Assembly: GCF_004342685.1 (NCBI RefSeq)
Contig: NZ_SMBZ01000020.1
Span: forward strand, 1-58,828
Direction: 5' to 3'
From: Sphingobacterium alimentarium
GTDB lineage: Bacteria; Bacteroidota; Bacteroidia; Sphingobacteriales; Sphingobacteriaceae
DNA: 58,828 bases
How positions within the stretch are numbered: the stretch's first letter is position 1; every line of letters starts with the position of its first letter. Of the stretch, positions 35,196 to 44,396 are shown piece after piece. Under the pieces are notes generated by a model that saw only the letters and a list, made by a program, of their open reading frames with translations, searched no databases and was not told the DNA's origin. A program made the translations under genes and the position numbers.

Positions 35196-35684
35196 TTAAT
35201 ATTTTTTGCTAATATGCGCCATTTGAATAGCAGTAATTGCGGCTTCTTCACCTTTATTACCGTGTTTGCCACCGGCTCTGTCTAAGGCTTGCTCTAAATT
35301 GTCTGTAGTCAATACCCCAAAGATTACAGGCTTATTGTATTTGATAGCGACATTACTAATCCCATTTGCAACAGCATCACAAATAAAATCGAAGTGTCTT
35401 GTTTCGCCTTGGATTACACAACCTAAACAAATAACGGCATCAATATCTTTATTTCGCAATACGATATCTGCTCCCGATATGAGTTCATAACTGCCTGGTA
35501 CTTCTATGACATCAATGTCAGCTTGCAGACCGCCATTTTTCAATATTCCATCAATAGCACCATTCAATAATGCGCCAGTTACCTGTGCATTCCATTGTGA
35601 TACCACAATAGCAAACTTGAAACCTTTTGCACTTTGAACATGAATATGAGAGAAATCCGATAAATTTTTGAGTGTACTTGCCAT
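35196..35684 (-). CDS. ribH: 6,7-dimethyl-8-ribityllumazine synthase
   Basis: A 162-residue enzyme that joins 5-amino-6-ribitylaminouracil with dihydroxybutanone phosphate, the penultimate step of riboflavin synthesis. Family motifs: FAIVVSQWNAQVTGALLNGA, EVPGSYEL (substrate-binding loop), CLGCVIQGETRHFDFICDAV with the catalytic His, and FGVLTTDNLEQALDRAGGK. No other rib genes are in the window. A terminator lies between it and the upstream TPR gene, so it likely has its own promoter. Confidence 0.96.
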   Translation of the reverse strand: MASTLKNLSDFSHIHVQSAKGFKFAIVVSQWNAQVTGALLNGAIDGILKNGGLQADIDVIEVPGSYELISGADIVLRNKDIDAVICLGCVIQGETRHFDFICDAVANGISNVAIKYNKPVIFGVLTTDNLEQALDRAGGKHGNKGEEAAITAIQMAHISKKY

Positions 35685-35701
35685 GATATATATTCTTTTT
35701 A

Positions 35702-35729
35702 ATTAAAAAGGCTGCATGATAGCAGCCTT
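35702..35729 (-). terminator. terminator of the TPR gene
   Basis: On the minus strand AAGGCTGC pairs with GCAGCCTT (35729-35722 and 35715-35708), followed by TTTTAATT. Confidence 0.85.
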
Positions 35730-35752
35730 AATATATGAAAATTATTTTTTTC

Positions 35753-36409
35753 TTATTGTTTTGCTTGCGCGCGCGCTAAAGGACCGTCAATAGTTGCAGC
35801 TTCCGTGCTTTGTGGATAGTCCGTTTTAATTTTTTGGTAAGCCTCTTCCGCTTTTTTGAATTCATTCAATTGCTCGTATACCAAACCTAATTTTTTAAGA
35901 AAAAGAGGAGCAGTGAATGAGTTGTTAGATTTTTTAACTGCCTTTTGATAGTAATCAGCAGCATTCTTGTAGTCATGACTGTCCGAGTACGCATCACCAA
36001 TCATACCTACTACTAAAGGATCCACGATGTCGCTACCTTTGTCCGAATATTTTTTAAGGTAAGTAATAGCTTCTTGGAACTTTCCTTCACGAAGGTATAG
36101 ACCACCTAGGTAAGCGTTTGCGATATTTGCTGATGGTGTATTCGAATATTCATCCGCAATCTCTTTTAATCCCGCAAAACTGCCGTCACCTTCAATTGCT
36201 TTCTTTTGCAATGAATCGATCAATACGTATTCCTCGGCTTGAAACATAGCATCAGCAGCTGTTTCAGCACGTGGAGCTAAATATAATTTTTGATAACCAA
36301 TATAAAGAAGGATTAATACAATAATACCTCCTAAAATGAATAATAGGCTTTTTTGATTGTCTTGAAAAAAAGATCCTTTTTGATCTGTAGAATTATAGTT
36401 TGTTGACAT
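35753..36409 (-). CDS. membrane-anchored tetratricopeptide repeat protein
   Basis: A 218-residue protein with one membrane helix near residues 22-42 (SLLFILGGIIVLILLYIGY). A periplasmic-side TPR domain follows, with three or four repeats (IANAYLGGLYLREGKFQEAI, GDAYSDSHDYKNAADYYQKA, GLVYEQLNEFKKAEEAYQKI). It resembles the YfgM-like ancillary TPR proteins that interact with the Sec translocon, but the match is by layout only. It has a consensus promoter and a terminator. Confidence 0.75.
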   Translation of the reverse strand: MSTNYNSTDQKGSFFQDNQKSLLFILGGIIVLILLYIGYQKLYLAPRAETAADAMFQAEEYVLIDSLQKKAIEGDGSFAGLKEIADEYSNTPSANIANAYLGGLYLREGKFQEAITYLKKYSDKGSDIVDPLVVGMIGDAYSDSHDYKNAADYYQKAVKKSNNSFTAPLFLKKLGLVYEQLNEFKKAEEAYQKIKTDYPQSTEAATIDGPLARAQAKQ

Positions 36410-36437
36410 TAGTTTATATTAATAATACTATGGAACG

Positions 36438-36467
36438 CAAAAATACACTTTTATTGAAAATTTACAA
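36438..36467 (-). promoter_or_regulatory. promoter of the TPR gene
   Basis: On the minus strand: TTG (36467-36465), a 19-nt spacer, TATTTTTG (36445-36438). The start codon is 28 nt downstream. Confidence 0.75.
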
Positions 36468-36501
36468 TACCAATTGCTATAAATTGCTAAAATGATGGTG
36501 T

Positions 36502-38421
36502 TTAACTTGTTTGCGCGTTTTGCTTATCTAATATTTCGTATTCGGAGTTTTGACTCTTAAATTCAGGCACGATGGCCTTCATCTGGCGTACTATATTTAT
36601 TTTATGTTGCGTGGCCACAATATCAAATAGTGTTTTAATTTGATCTTGTACACCGTCAAAACAATTTTCTCTTACTTTGGCTATCATGATCTTTTCATGA
36701 TGGGTAGGTAGGGTGTTTTCCAGGTCATTAAGAAGTTCTTCGTAGAGTTTCTCTCCTGGTCGCAGCCCGGTAAATTTAATTTCTATCTCCTTATTAGGTT
36801 CATAGCCCGAAAGTTTTATCATCTTTTTGGCCAAGTCCACTATCTTCACGGATTTGCCCATATCGAATACAAAAATTTCACCACCTTCACCCATATTTCC
36901 TGCCTCAATCACCAGTTGGCAGGCCTCGGGGATAGTCATGAAGTAGCGGGTGATGTCCGGATGAGTAACTGTAACGGGCCCACCTTTTTCAATTTGCTCT
37001 CTAAAGCGTGGAATCACTGAACCATTAGAGCCCAGCACATTCCCGAATCGAGTTGTAATGAAGCGCGTACGGCCTTCTAAGTTTTCGTTTTCTAATTTAT
37101 TGTTCAGGGACTGAACATAAATTTCGGCAATCCTTTTTGTTGCACCCATCACATTTGTTGGGTTTACCGCCTTGTCAGTGGACACAAAAACAAACTTCTT
37201 TGTTTTAAACTCCACCGAGAGATTGGCTATATTAATTGTCCCTTGTATGTTGGTTTTAACTCCTTCAATAGGGTGATTCTCTATCATCGGGACATGTTTG
37301 TAAGCGGCAGCATGATAGACGATTTGAGGCTTGAACTCCTCAAACAAGTGACGCATACGATCATAGTTTTTAACATCGGCGATGAAAGTCTGGTAAATTT
37401 GATCTTTAAAATTCTCTTGTAAATCTAACTGTAAATTATGGAGAGGAGATTCGGCTTGATCACACAAGATAATAAGTTGAGGCTCGTATTTGCTAAGCTG
37501 TGTTGCTATTTCACTTCCTATAGATCCAGCAGCTCCGGTAACTAGCACACGCTTACCTCGTATTTGATCAAGAATGGATTCATTATTGATTTTTATCGGT
37601 GCACGTTCTAACAGATCTTCGATTTTTACATTTTTAATTTGATTTACAGATAAGTCTCCATTCATAATTTGCTGTGCAGGAGGTATGGTAAGCACCGAAA
37701 TGTTGTTTTCCAGACATGTCTCAATGACTTGTGCTTTTTTATCTGGCAACAAGGAGGGTGTGGCTATAATTAATTCGTCAATAGCGAGTTTTTTAATTAC
37801 AGGAAGCAAGAAGTCAGATTTATAAATACGTACTCCGTCAATAGCTTTTCCAACTTTCGAAGGGTTGTCATCAAAGAATCCTACGATAATTTTATTGGAT
37901 GTTAAATCATGATCAAACGTTCTTTTTACGGCAATACCCAATTCTCCTGCGCCAAAAATGATTACATTTTTCTTGATTTTCCTTGCAGTCTTAGAATATT
38001 GAAAGAATACTTTGATAGAGGTTCGGTACATGACAAGTCCTACAAATACCAATAGCGAATAAATAATAAGCAATGAGGTGTCAATCGGGGAGGGAACTCT
38101 TATAGCTAAGGCAAATAATTTTGTGCCAAATAAGATTAATATAGTAAATAAATTACAAGATAGTATTCGAATAGAATCGGTCGAGCTGGTATACCTTACA
38201 ATACCGGAGTATAATTTAAATATAACAAAGGAAAGGATGGTGGCTCCGATGCACAGTAAGAAGGACACTGCAAAATCATTTGAACTAAATGGGATATTTT
38301 TCGTATCTTGATAAATAAAATAAGCAATTAAAAAAGCAAAAATTGCTGTAAACAAGTCTAAAAAAAATATAACCCATCTAGGTAATATTTTTACATGGTT
38401 AATAACTTTGAAGAATTTCAT
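36502..38421 (-). CDS. nucleoside-diphosphate-sugar 4,6-dehydratase, CapD/WbpM family
   Basis: A 639-residue inner-membrane enzyme of polysaccharide synthesis. Four membrane helices (about 15-130) precede a first Rossmann-like CoA-binding-type domain (NVIIFGAGELG) and the catalytic SDR domain (RVLVTGAAGSIGSE at about 288). The active-site pattern in STDKAVNPTNVMGATKR has Met in place of the usual SDR Tyr, the Ser-Met-Lys form known for WbpM-type inverting 4,6-dehydratases. The likely substrate is UDP-GlcNAc. It stands alone, divergent from ald. A minus-strand TAACTTTG (38454-38447) is a possible -7 box. Confidence 0.88.
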   Translation of the reverse strand: MKFFKVINHVKILPRWVIFFLDLFTAIFAFLIAYFIYQDTKNIPFSSNDFAVSFLLCIGATILSFVIFKLYSGIVRYTSSTDSIRILSCNLFTILILFGTKLFALAIRVPSPIDTSLLIIYSLLVFVGLVMYRTSIKVFFQYSKTARKIKKNVIIFGAGELGIAVKRTFDHDLTSNKIIVGFFDDNPSKVGKAIDGVRIYKSDFLLPVIKKLAIDELIIATPSLLPDKKAQVIETCLENNISVLTIPPAQQIMNGDLSVNQIKNVKIEDLLERAPIKINNESILDQIRGKRVLVTGAAGSIGSEIATQLSKYEPQLIILCDQAESPLHNLQLDLQENFKDQIYQTFIADVKNYDRMRHLFEEFKPQIVYHAAAYKHVPMIENHPIEGVKTNIQGTINIANLSVEFKTKKFVFVSTDKAVNPTNVMGATKRIAEIYVQSLNNKLENENLEGRTRFITTRFGNVLGSNGSVIPRFREQIEKGGPVTVTHPDITRYFMTIPEACQLVIEAGNMGEGGEIFVFDMGKSVKIVDLAKKMIKLSGYEPNKEIEIKFTGLRPGEKLYEELLNDLENTLPTHHEKIMIAKVRENCFDGVQDQIKTLFDIVATQHKINIVRQMKAIVPEFKSQNSEYEILDKQNAQTS

Positions 38422-38523
38422 TTATAATTTATGCCTACGTATAACGCAAAGTTAATTAAAAAAGGAAATATTATTAAATATTCTTTATTAATTAATCTCG
38501 TATATTAGGTTAATATACTGGTT

Positions 38524-39726
38524 ATGGCAAATATGGAAGAAGGATTGATTGGTCAGACACAAGAACTATTAAAAGCAATAAATCAGACACAACGAGAGTT
38601 GGTAATAGGCATTCCTAAGGAAACCGTTTTTCAAGAAAAAAGAATTGCACTTACCCCGCTTTCTGTTTCATTGTTGATAGAGAATGGTCATCGTGTAATT
38701 TTGGAGTCCGGCGCAGGAAACTGTTCCAATTTCTTGGATCAGCACTATAGTGAGCAAGGTGCACAAATAGTTTATGATACAGAGTCGGTGTTTAATGCCG
38801 ATATAATCATTAAAATTGCTGGCCCCACAATCACAGAAGTGAGGCTAATGCGTCATAAACAAATTCTGCTCTCCTCCCAGCAGCCTAGTCTTTTAAGTAA
38901 GCAAGTGCTCGAGGGGTTGATGAAAAAGCAAATCACTGCCCTCTCTTACGAGTATTTAGAAGATGAAGGTGGGCATTTGAGTGTAGTGCGTGCCATGAGT
39001 GAAATCGTGGGAGCAACTTCCATTCTGATTGCTGCAGAATATCTATCGAACGTTTTTGAGGGGAAAGGATTAATGCTTGGTGGCGTGACGGGTGTTCCTC
39101 CTACAGAAATCGTGATTATCGGCGCTGGCACCGTGGGCGAGTTTGCCGCACGTACGGCCATTGCCTTGGGCGCACAAGTTAAGGTTTTTGACAGTTCGGT
39201 TTATCGGCTGCGCAGGCTGCAGAATAATGTAGGTTCACGTGTTTTTACATCGGTGATACAACCTTTAATATTAAATAAAGCCGTTAAAACCTGTGATGTG
39301 GTAATCGGAGCCTTACGCGCCAAGAACGGCAGATCTCCTTGTCTTATTTCCGAAGAGACCGTTTCGCAAATGAAGCCAAACTCGGTGATCATCGATGTGT
39401 CGATTGATCAGGGAGGATGTTTTGAAACTTCCCAAATTACTTCTCACGACAAACCGGTTTTTAGGAAATACGATGTAATTCACTACTGTGTTCCTAATAT
39501 CGCATCGCGTGTGGCACGGACAGCAACCTATGCATTGACAAATATTTTTACACCTATTTTATTGCAAATAGGGGATTGTGGCGGATTTAGCAATTTGATA
39601 TGGAGTCATCCAGGCATTCGCAATGCGGTATACTTATACCAAGGCTTATTGACTAATAAAGATATTGCCGAACGTTTTAAGTTACCATACAAAGATTTAT
39701 CATTAATGATTGTAGCTAACCAATAA
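38524..39726 (+). CDS. ald: alanine dehydrogenase
   Basis: A 400-residue NAD-dependent enzyme interconverting L-alanine and pyruvate plus ammonia. The N-terminal domain shows IGIPKETVFQEKRIALTP and the Lys/His substrate region. The Rossmann loop GAGTVGEFAARTAIALGAQV lies near residue 200. An ~27-residue N-terminal extension is longer than in classic Ald; an AlaDH/PNT family relative is the alternative. It begins a three-gene run with an esterase and a TlpA-like protein, with 3-5-bp gaps. Confidence 0.88.
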   Translation: MANMEEGLIGQTQELLKAINQTQRELVIGIPKETVFQEKRIALTPLSVSLLIENGHRVILESGAGNCSNFLDQHYSEQGAQIVYDTESVFNADIIIKIAGPTITEVRLMRHKQILLSSQQPSLLSKQVLEGLMKKQITALSYEYLEDEGGHLSVVRAMSEIVGATSILIAAEYLSNVFEGKGLMLGGVTGVPPTEIVIIGAGTVGEFAARTAIALGAQVKVFDSSVYRLRRLQNNVGSRVFTSVIQPLILNKAVKTCDVVIGALRAKNGRSPCLISEETVSQMKPNSVIIDVSIDQGGCFETSQITSHDKPVFRKYDVIHYCVPNIASRVARTATYALTNIFTPILLQIGDCGGFSNLIWSHPGIRNAVYLYQGLLTNKDIAERFKLPYKDLSLMIVANQ

Positions 39727-39731
39727 AATAA

Positions 39732-40595
39732 ATGCTGAGAACCTTTTTGTCACTACTTATGACCGCTATTTTTGGATTTTTGCAAGCTCAAGAAAGGATT
39801 GCACTCTACGATACTGTCCCTAATACAAAAGATACAGCAAATATTTCCAATAATACGCCTGAACTTTATTCGTATATTCCTTCGAAAATAAAGCACCCGT
39901 ATGTTTTTTTAATTATTCCTGGTGGCGGATATACACATATTGCTATGGACCACGAAGGACATCAGGTCGCCACACGATTGGCCGAGCAGGGATATTGTTC
40001 TTTTGTCTTGAAATATCGCCTGCCCTCAGCAAAGCAGCAGATGGATAAGCGTATAGCGCCTATTCAAGATGCCCAGCGCGCTTTAACGCTAATTAAGAAA
40101 AAAATAGCGGAGGTGCCACTTGATGGAGCCAAGGTAGGGGTGCTGGGATTTTCTGCCGGCGGGCATTTAGCTTCCACTTTATCTACACACTTCGATACGG
40201 ATTATCACCAATCGGGCTTAGCTCCAGCTCAGCTTAGACCTGACTTTTCGGTATTGGTTTATCCTGTTATCACGATGGAAGAAGGGATCACGCACAATGG
40301 ATCCAAACAAAAGTTAATTGGTCCGGAATTTAATCAAGAGGATATTGTTAAATTTTCCAATGAGCAGAATGTTAATTCACATACACCGCCGACGTTTCTG
40401 ATTCATGCTCAGGATGATAAAACTGTTCCCATTGAGAATAGCTATAGGTATCAACAAAAATTAAATCAGTATAATATTTCAAATTCCTTATTTTCGTATG
40501 CGATCGGCGGGCATGGTTTTGGTATGCATAATAAACAAGAACCTCGAGAGTGGTTTAATAACATGCTCGACTGGTTGAACAATCTTAAATTTTAA
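39732..40595 (+). CDS. secreted alpha/beta hydrolase (esterase)
   Basis: A 287-residue exported hydrolase: signal peptide 1-19 (FLQAQ). The fold is shown by FLIIPGGGYTHIA (oxyanion), the nucleophile elbow GFSAGG, an acidic residue in HAQDDKTVP and the catalytic His in GGHGFGMH. It resembles acetyl-xylan/BD-FAE-type carbohydrate esterases. It lies 5 bp after ald and 3 bp before the TlpA-like gene; the reason for that grouping is unclear. Confidence 0.82.
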   Translation: MLRTFLSLLMTAIFGFLQAQERIALYDTVPNTKDTANISNNTPELYSYIPSKIKHPYVFLIIPGGGYTHIAMDHEGHQVATRLAEQGYCSFVLKYRLPSAKQQMDKRIAPIQDAQRALTLIKKKIAEVPLDGAKVGVLGFSAGGHLASTLSTHFDTDYHQSGLAPAQLRPDFSVLVYPVITMEEGITHNGSKQKLIGPEFNQEDIVKFSNEQNVNSHTPPTFLIHAQDDKTVPIENSYRYQQKLNQYNISNSLFSYAIGGHGFGMHNKQEPREWFNNMLDWLNNLKF

Positions 40596-40598
40596 TAT

Positions 40599-41105
40599 AT
40601 GAAAAACATAATAGGGACATTAGTTTTAATGATTGCACTTGCTGTTGGAACACAAGCGCAGGAATGGAAAGTAAATGTTGGGGAAAAAACTCCGGCATTT
40701 AAAATTGTTGACCGCGAAAACAAAAATATTACACCAGAATCCTTGAAGGGGAAAGTTGTATTACTTAATTTTTTCGCCACATGGTGTCCTCCCTGCCGAG
40801 AAGAACTTCCTCGTCTGGAAAAGGAGATTTGGAAAGATTTAAAACATGAAGAGTTGGCTGTCTTTGTATTGGCCAGAGAAGAAGGCTGGGAGAAGATCGA
40901 TCCCTTTATGAAGCAGCATGGCTATACTTTTCCTGTGTTTCCAGATTTAAAACGCGGGGTTTTCGCTTTGTTTGCAGAGCAGTCGATTCCCCGCAATGTG
41001 GTATTAGATAGACAGGGGCAAATCATTTACCAATCCATCGGATTTGAGCATGACGAGTTCAGCAAGATGGTTCAGATAATTAAGGCTGAACTTGAAAAGA
41101 AATAA
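40599..41105 (+). CDS. TlpA-family thiol-disulfide protein
   Basis: A 168-residue exported thioredoxin-fold protein. Signal peptide 1-20 (VGTQAQ) and redox motif Cys-Pro-Pro-Cys in FFATWCPPCREELPRLE. The cis-Pro lies in AEQSIPRNVVLD. Periplasmic TlpA/ResA-like proteins reduce disulfides, for example in cytochrome c maturation. Its 3' end overlaps the convergent ABC gene by 26 bp. Confidence 0.9.
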   Translation: MKNIIGTLVLMIALAVGTQAQEWKVNVGEKTPAFKIVDRENKNITPESLKGKVVLLNFFATWCPPCREELPRLEKEIWKDLKHEELAVFVLAREEGWEKIDPFMKQHGYTFPVFPDLKRGVFALFAEQSIPRNVVLDRQGQIIYQSIGFEHDEFSKMVQIIKAELEKK

Positions 41106-42138
41106 ATTCTTGTATTTGAATATCGACTCCTGTTCCAATAGAAACGGGAGTTTTTGTTTTTATGATAGCGTGTAAATTAATTTCCTGGTTTCCGATAACA
41201 TATTCGCTATAGAATCCCCGGAATTTTATGTCCTTTATTCTAAATGGAGATTGTTGATTCTCGGTGACATCGATCCATTCTTGATGTATAGCTATTTGCC
41301 CCGAGCTTGTCGGTAACTGAAGAATTTCCGCTTGTTGTGCGGTGATGATATTACTTTTAGCGAGCAACAAGGCTGTATAAGGATGTTTGGGTTGATAATA
41401 CAAATCTTTAGGATGCCCCGAGTCTACAATTTTACCTTGCTGCATGACGATAAGTGCATCTGCCATTGCCAATACTTCAGCAGGATCATGCGATACCAGA
41501 ACCACCGTGAGCCCCGTATCTTGCACGATCTGCTTGATGTCTTGCTGTAGGCCATCGCGAAATGCGGCATCCACCTGATTGAAGGGTTCATCCATCAGCA
41601 GTACTTCTGGATTATTGATCAGTGCGCGCGCAATAGCCACACGCTGGCGCTCGCCCCCACTTAAGTCGGCTACCCTATGTTGAGCGAGATGATCAATACG
41701 GAGTTTTTTCAACGTTGCGGCAGTTTGGCTCTGTTTGTACTCCAAATTGGTGTTGGGAAGCTGTGAAGCGATGTTGTCCCACACCTTTGCATAGAGATTT
41801 AAATCATCAAAACCTTGAGATACCATCTTCATGGCATCGTGACCAGGTATCAACTTGTCCTTACGCGTGGGAACCAACCAGCCTTTGTATCTAACTTCAC
41901 CCCCATTTGGCTCTATAAGTCCATAAATGAGTTTCAATAAGGTACTTTTTCCGCTTCCGGACTCTCCGATAATAGCTGTTATTTTGTGGTTTTCGATGTC
42001 GAAAGATACATTATCAATAGCCGTGACTTCCTGTTTACCTGTAAATGTTGCTATCAGATTGTTGCCGTGGATTGCAGATACGTCCAATTTTTGAATGTCC
42101 GTAGGTATGTATTGACAAGAAGATGAAGTATGAGCCAT
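41080..42138 (-). CDS. ABC transporter ATP-binding protein without permease partner
   Basis: A 352-residue ATPase. Walker A GESGSGKST (about 56-64), Q-loop region MVSQGFDDLN, signature LSGGERQRVAIARAL, Walker B VLLMDEP and switch His in VLVSHDPAEV. A C-terminal ~100-residue extension resembles the regulatory TOBE-type domain of CysA/PotA/FbpC importers. No permease or binding protein is nearby, which is unusual for this type. Its last 26 bp lie antisense to the TlpA gene end. A terminator of the upstream outer-membrane protein gene separates it from that gene. Confidence 0.85.
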   Translation of the reverse strand: MAHTSSSCQYIPTDIQKLDVSAIHGNNLIATFTGKQEVTAIDNVSFDIENHKITAIIGESGSGKSTLLKLIYGLIEPNGGEVRYKGWLVPTRKDKLIPGHDAMKMVSQGFDDLNLYAKVWDNIASQLPNTNLEYKQSQTAATLKKLRIDHLAQHRVADLSGGERQRVAIARALINNPEVLLMDEPFNQVDAAFRDGLQQDIKQIVQDTGLTVVLVSHDPAEVLAMADALIVMQQGKIVDSGHPKDLYYQPKHPYTALLLAKSNIITAQQAEILQLPTSSGQIAIHQEWIDVTENQQSPFRIKDIKFRGFYSEYVIGNQEINLHAIIKTKTPVSIGTGVDIQIQEFISFQVQP

Positions 42139-42143
42139 AAAAT

Positions 42144-42172
42144 AAAAATGCCGAAATTGTCTTTCGGCATAA
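42144..42172 (-). terminator. terminator of the outer-membrane protein gene
   Basis: ATGCCGAAA (42148-42156) and TTTCGGCAT (42162-42170) form a 9-bp stem; on the minus strand a T-run follows. It overlaps the region just before the ABC gene start, so that gene needs a separate promoter or read-through. Confidence 0.85.
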
Positions 42173-42201
42173 AAATAAGGTTTAAAAATGAAATATCTGT
42201 C

Positions 42202-42990
42202 TTAAAATCCTAAAGTAATACCAAAGGCTAAATTATTCAAATTCTTTTGTGCTGGACTTTTTTCAAAGAAATCATTCATATAATACTTCGCAAATATCCC
42301 AAAATCATCGTATCCTAATCGGATGAACGGACCGTATTGGAATGAAGCTAAGCTGTAATTATCTTTAAACTTTTGTTTTCCATTTTCTTTGCTTTTTAGG
42401 CGCTGAGTACCTTTTAGCAGTACACCAGTCATCGCGCCAAAAGCCACTTTTACGCGTTCTCCTTTGCGGTTTTTGTTGCTTCTCCACTCTAGTGTTATCG
42501 GCAAGCGCATATAAGTTGTTGTAAATACATTTTTGGAATATGCTATATCACTAGGCTCATAGGAGATCGGTGAGCTGTCTTCATTGAATATGATGTTTTC
42601 TTTCAGACGTAGATAGTTCCATTCAAAACCAGCAGAAATGTATGTTTTGAAGTTATCGCTGGTACGCACCCCGAACTGTGCGATATCAAATCCAAAGTTG
42701 GATGCTTTTTTGTATTCCAAAAATTGATTATCCTGGGAAAGTGAGAAAGCGCCATCATCCATAATTCTCGAGAATCCCCAATCGATGCGTGTGAATGTAA
42801 TTCCTCCGAAGGCACGAGGCAATTTATCGTCATCATCTTTATTATCTTTCACTATTTTGAAGGACTTGTCATCGTCAATAATTATAGACTTGCTGCTCGT
42901 GTTGTTTGTGCTGTCTGATTGCGCATATGCAGTATTCACTACTAATAACGCTAATGCAATGATGCGAGATGCTTTGTATAGGTTTTTCAT
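42202..42990 (-). CDS. outer-membrane beta-barrel protein
   Basis: A 262-residue exported protein: signal peptide 1-23 (VNTAYAQ). An acidic stretch (DDDKSFKIVKDNKDDDDKL) precedes alternating beta strands ending in Phe (FGITLGF), the Bam-recognised C-terminus. It resembles the PorT-like porin family of Bacteroidota. It is the third gene of the sigma factor/anti-sigma unit, 24 bp after the anti-sigma-like gene, so it is likely under that control. Confidence 0.78.
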   Translation of the reverse strand: MKNLYKASRIIALALLVVNTAYAQSDSTNNTSSKSIIIDDDKSFKIVKDNKDDDDKLPRAFGGITFTRIDWGFSRIMDDGAFSLSQDNQFLEYKKASNFGFDIAQFGVRTSDNFKTYISAGFEWNYLRLKENIIFNEDSSPISYEPSDIAYSKNVFTTTYMRLPITLEWRSNKNRKGERVKVAFGAMTGVLLKGTQRLKSKENGKQKFKDNYSLASFQYGPFIRLGYDDFGIFAKYYMNDFFEKSPAQKNLNNLAFGITLGF

Positions 42991-43014
42991 GTTCTATTGA
43001 TTTAATGATAACGG

Positions 43015-43785
43015 TTATTTTCTTGCAAATGAATTGATAATATTGATGGACAAAGATCCTTCTTCATCGTTTCTGAATTCGATTTCTCTTTTTTCGTCCA
43101 TATCGAGGTGTTTACTCATTATATTTTTTGTAATGCCATTTAAAACACGTGTCACTAGCGATGTTTTGACTTCTTCTTGAGGTGTAGAATAGGCAAATGA
43201 AGGTTGAATACCATCGTAAGTGGGATCTATCATTTTCACCTGGTGCAAAGAGCGCACTAAATCTTCTAATTCGACTTGCACTTCTGCCAACTCAAAATCA
43301 GGAGTAAGCAATTGTATCTCCTCTTGATCTGTATGGGATATGCTCTTTTTTTTGGGGGCTGCATATACTTCCTCTTGTTTTACGCTGGGTTTGTCCTGTA
43401 AGGTGGGGGTATTATTATTTACCGACAAATTCTGATCTGCTGCCTTACTGGAGACCGAAGAGCCTATTTTATCTTCTATGTATTCTTTAGAAGAAGAAGA
43501 GTGGCCATCAGAAATGTTTTTTTTCTGCTCAATTGAAGCAATGACCTTATCTACTTTTTCAGTTCTTGAAGGAATAGGCTTCTTGTACAGCGACAAACCA
43601 ATTCCAAAAAACAACAAGAACATTGCAGCTATCGAAATTTGCGCTCTATATTTTTTGTGAAAAGGAATCACTTTGTTTTCTTTCTTGAGTTCTTGTTGAA
43701 TACCTTCCCACACACGACTACTTGGTGTCTCTTGGGCATGCTCCATCGCATCTCGGAACAATTTATCTAAATCTTGTGACTCCAT
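43015..43785 (-). CDS. anti-sigma-factor-like membrane protein
   Basis: A 256-residue protein with an N-terminal cytosolic helical segment (LDKLFRDAMEHAQETPSSRVW), one membrane helix at about 48-67 and a periplasmic, low-complexity charged region. That layout and the position directly downstream (1 bp) of an ECF sigma factor gene indicate an anti-sigma factor or regulator. No ZAS (H-x3-C-x2-C) zinc motif is present. Function inferred from context. Confidence 0.6.
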   Translation of the reverse strand: MESQDLDKLFRDAMEHAQETPSSRVWEGIQQELKKENKVIPFHKKYRAQISIAAMFLLFFGIGLSLYKKPIPSRTEKVDKVIASIEQKKNISDGHSSSSKEYIEDKIGSSVSSKAADQNLSVNNNTPTLQDKPSVKQEEVYAAPKKKSISHTDQEEIQLLTPDFELAEVQVELEDLVRSLHQVKMIDPTYDGIQPSFAYSTPQEEVKTSLVTRVLNGITKNIMSKHLDMDEKREIEFRNDEEGSLSINIINSFARK

Positions 43786-43786
43786 A

Positions 43787-44332
43787 TTAAATAGTGTTTT
43801 CTTTAATTAATTTTTCCTGCAGCGCCTGTCTGGCTCTGGAAAGCTGTGATTTGGAGCTTCCTTCAGATATACCCAGCATCTGGGCTATTTCTTTATGACT
43901 GTAGCCCTCAATAGCATATAGGTTAAAGACCGTGCGATATCCTAAGGGCAACTCTTTGATCAGCTGAAGCAAATCCTGGTAGGAAGTGGTATCACTAGAA
44001 AGGTGACTTACGATCGTATTCTCGTGATGCGCCTCTATGCTATCCGTTGGCTTTGCTTTGCTTTGCCTAAAGCTTTCAATTGCTGTATTGACGATGATTC
44101 GCTTGATCCAGCCTTCGAGTGAGCCTTTACCATCAAATAAATGATGTTTGGTAAATACTTTTATAAATCCATTCTGTAGAATGTCTTCAGCCTCGAGCGT
44201 AGTGTTCGCATAGCGCAAACATACTGCGAACATTTTTTTGGAGAAGTGACTATAGAGCAGCGCTTGAGCTTTTTTGTCATACGCCTGACAACCTTGCCAT
44301 ATGCTATTTAAGTTAATATTCTCCAATTTCAT
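43787..44332 (-). CDS. ECF-type RNA polymerase sigma factor
   Basis: A 181-residue sigma-70-family factor of the extracytoplasmic-function class. Region 2 spans about 15-85 (YANTTLEAEDILQNGFIKVF, core binding). Region 4 spans about 120-175 (LPLGYRTVFNLYAIEGYSHKEIAQMLGISEGSSKSQLSRAR, -35 recognition). It is co-transcribed with the anti-sigma-like protein and the outer-membrane protein, suggesting an envelope-responsive regulon that includes its own operon. Confidence 0.9.
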   Translation of the reverse strand: MKLENINLNSIWQGCQAYDKKAQALLYSHFSKKMFAVCLRYANTTLEAEDILQNGFIKVFTKHHLFDGKGSLEGWIKRIIVNTAIESFRQSKAKPTDSIEAHHENTIVSHLSSDTTSYQDLLQLIKELPLGYRTVFNLYAIEGYSHKEIAQMLGISEGSSKSQLSRARQALQEKLIKENTI

Positions 44333-44396
44333 GTTAGTTTAATAGCAAGACGCAAAGTTTTGGAGAAAGGTTGCATGGGGAAATGAAAAAAAAAAA

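Noticed and set aside
35100..35760. FMN riboswitch before ribH
   Set aside because: The upstream 70 bp hold only a terminator hairpin; there is no room for, or sign of, the conserved RFN element.
36502..38421. Missing catalytic Tyr in the dehydratase as a sign of inactivation
   Set aside because: Met at that place is the known Ser-Met-Lys variant of WbpM/CapD-type enzymes.
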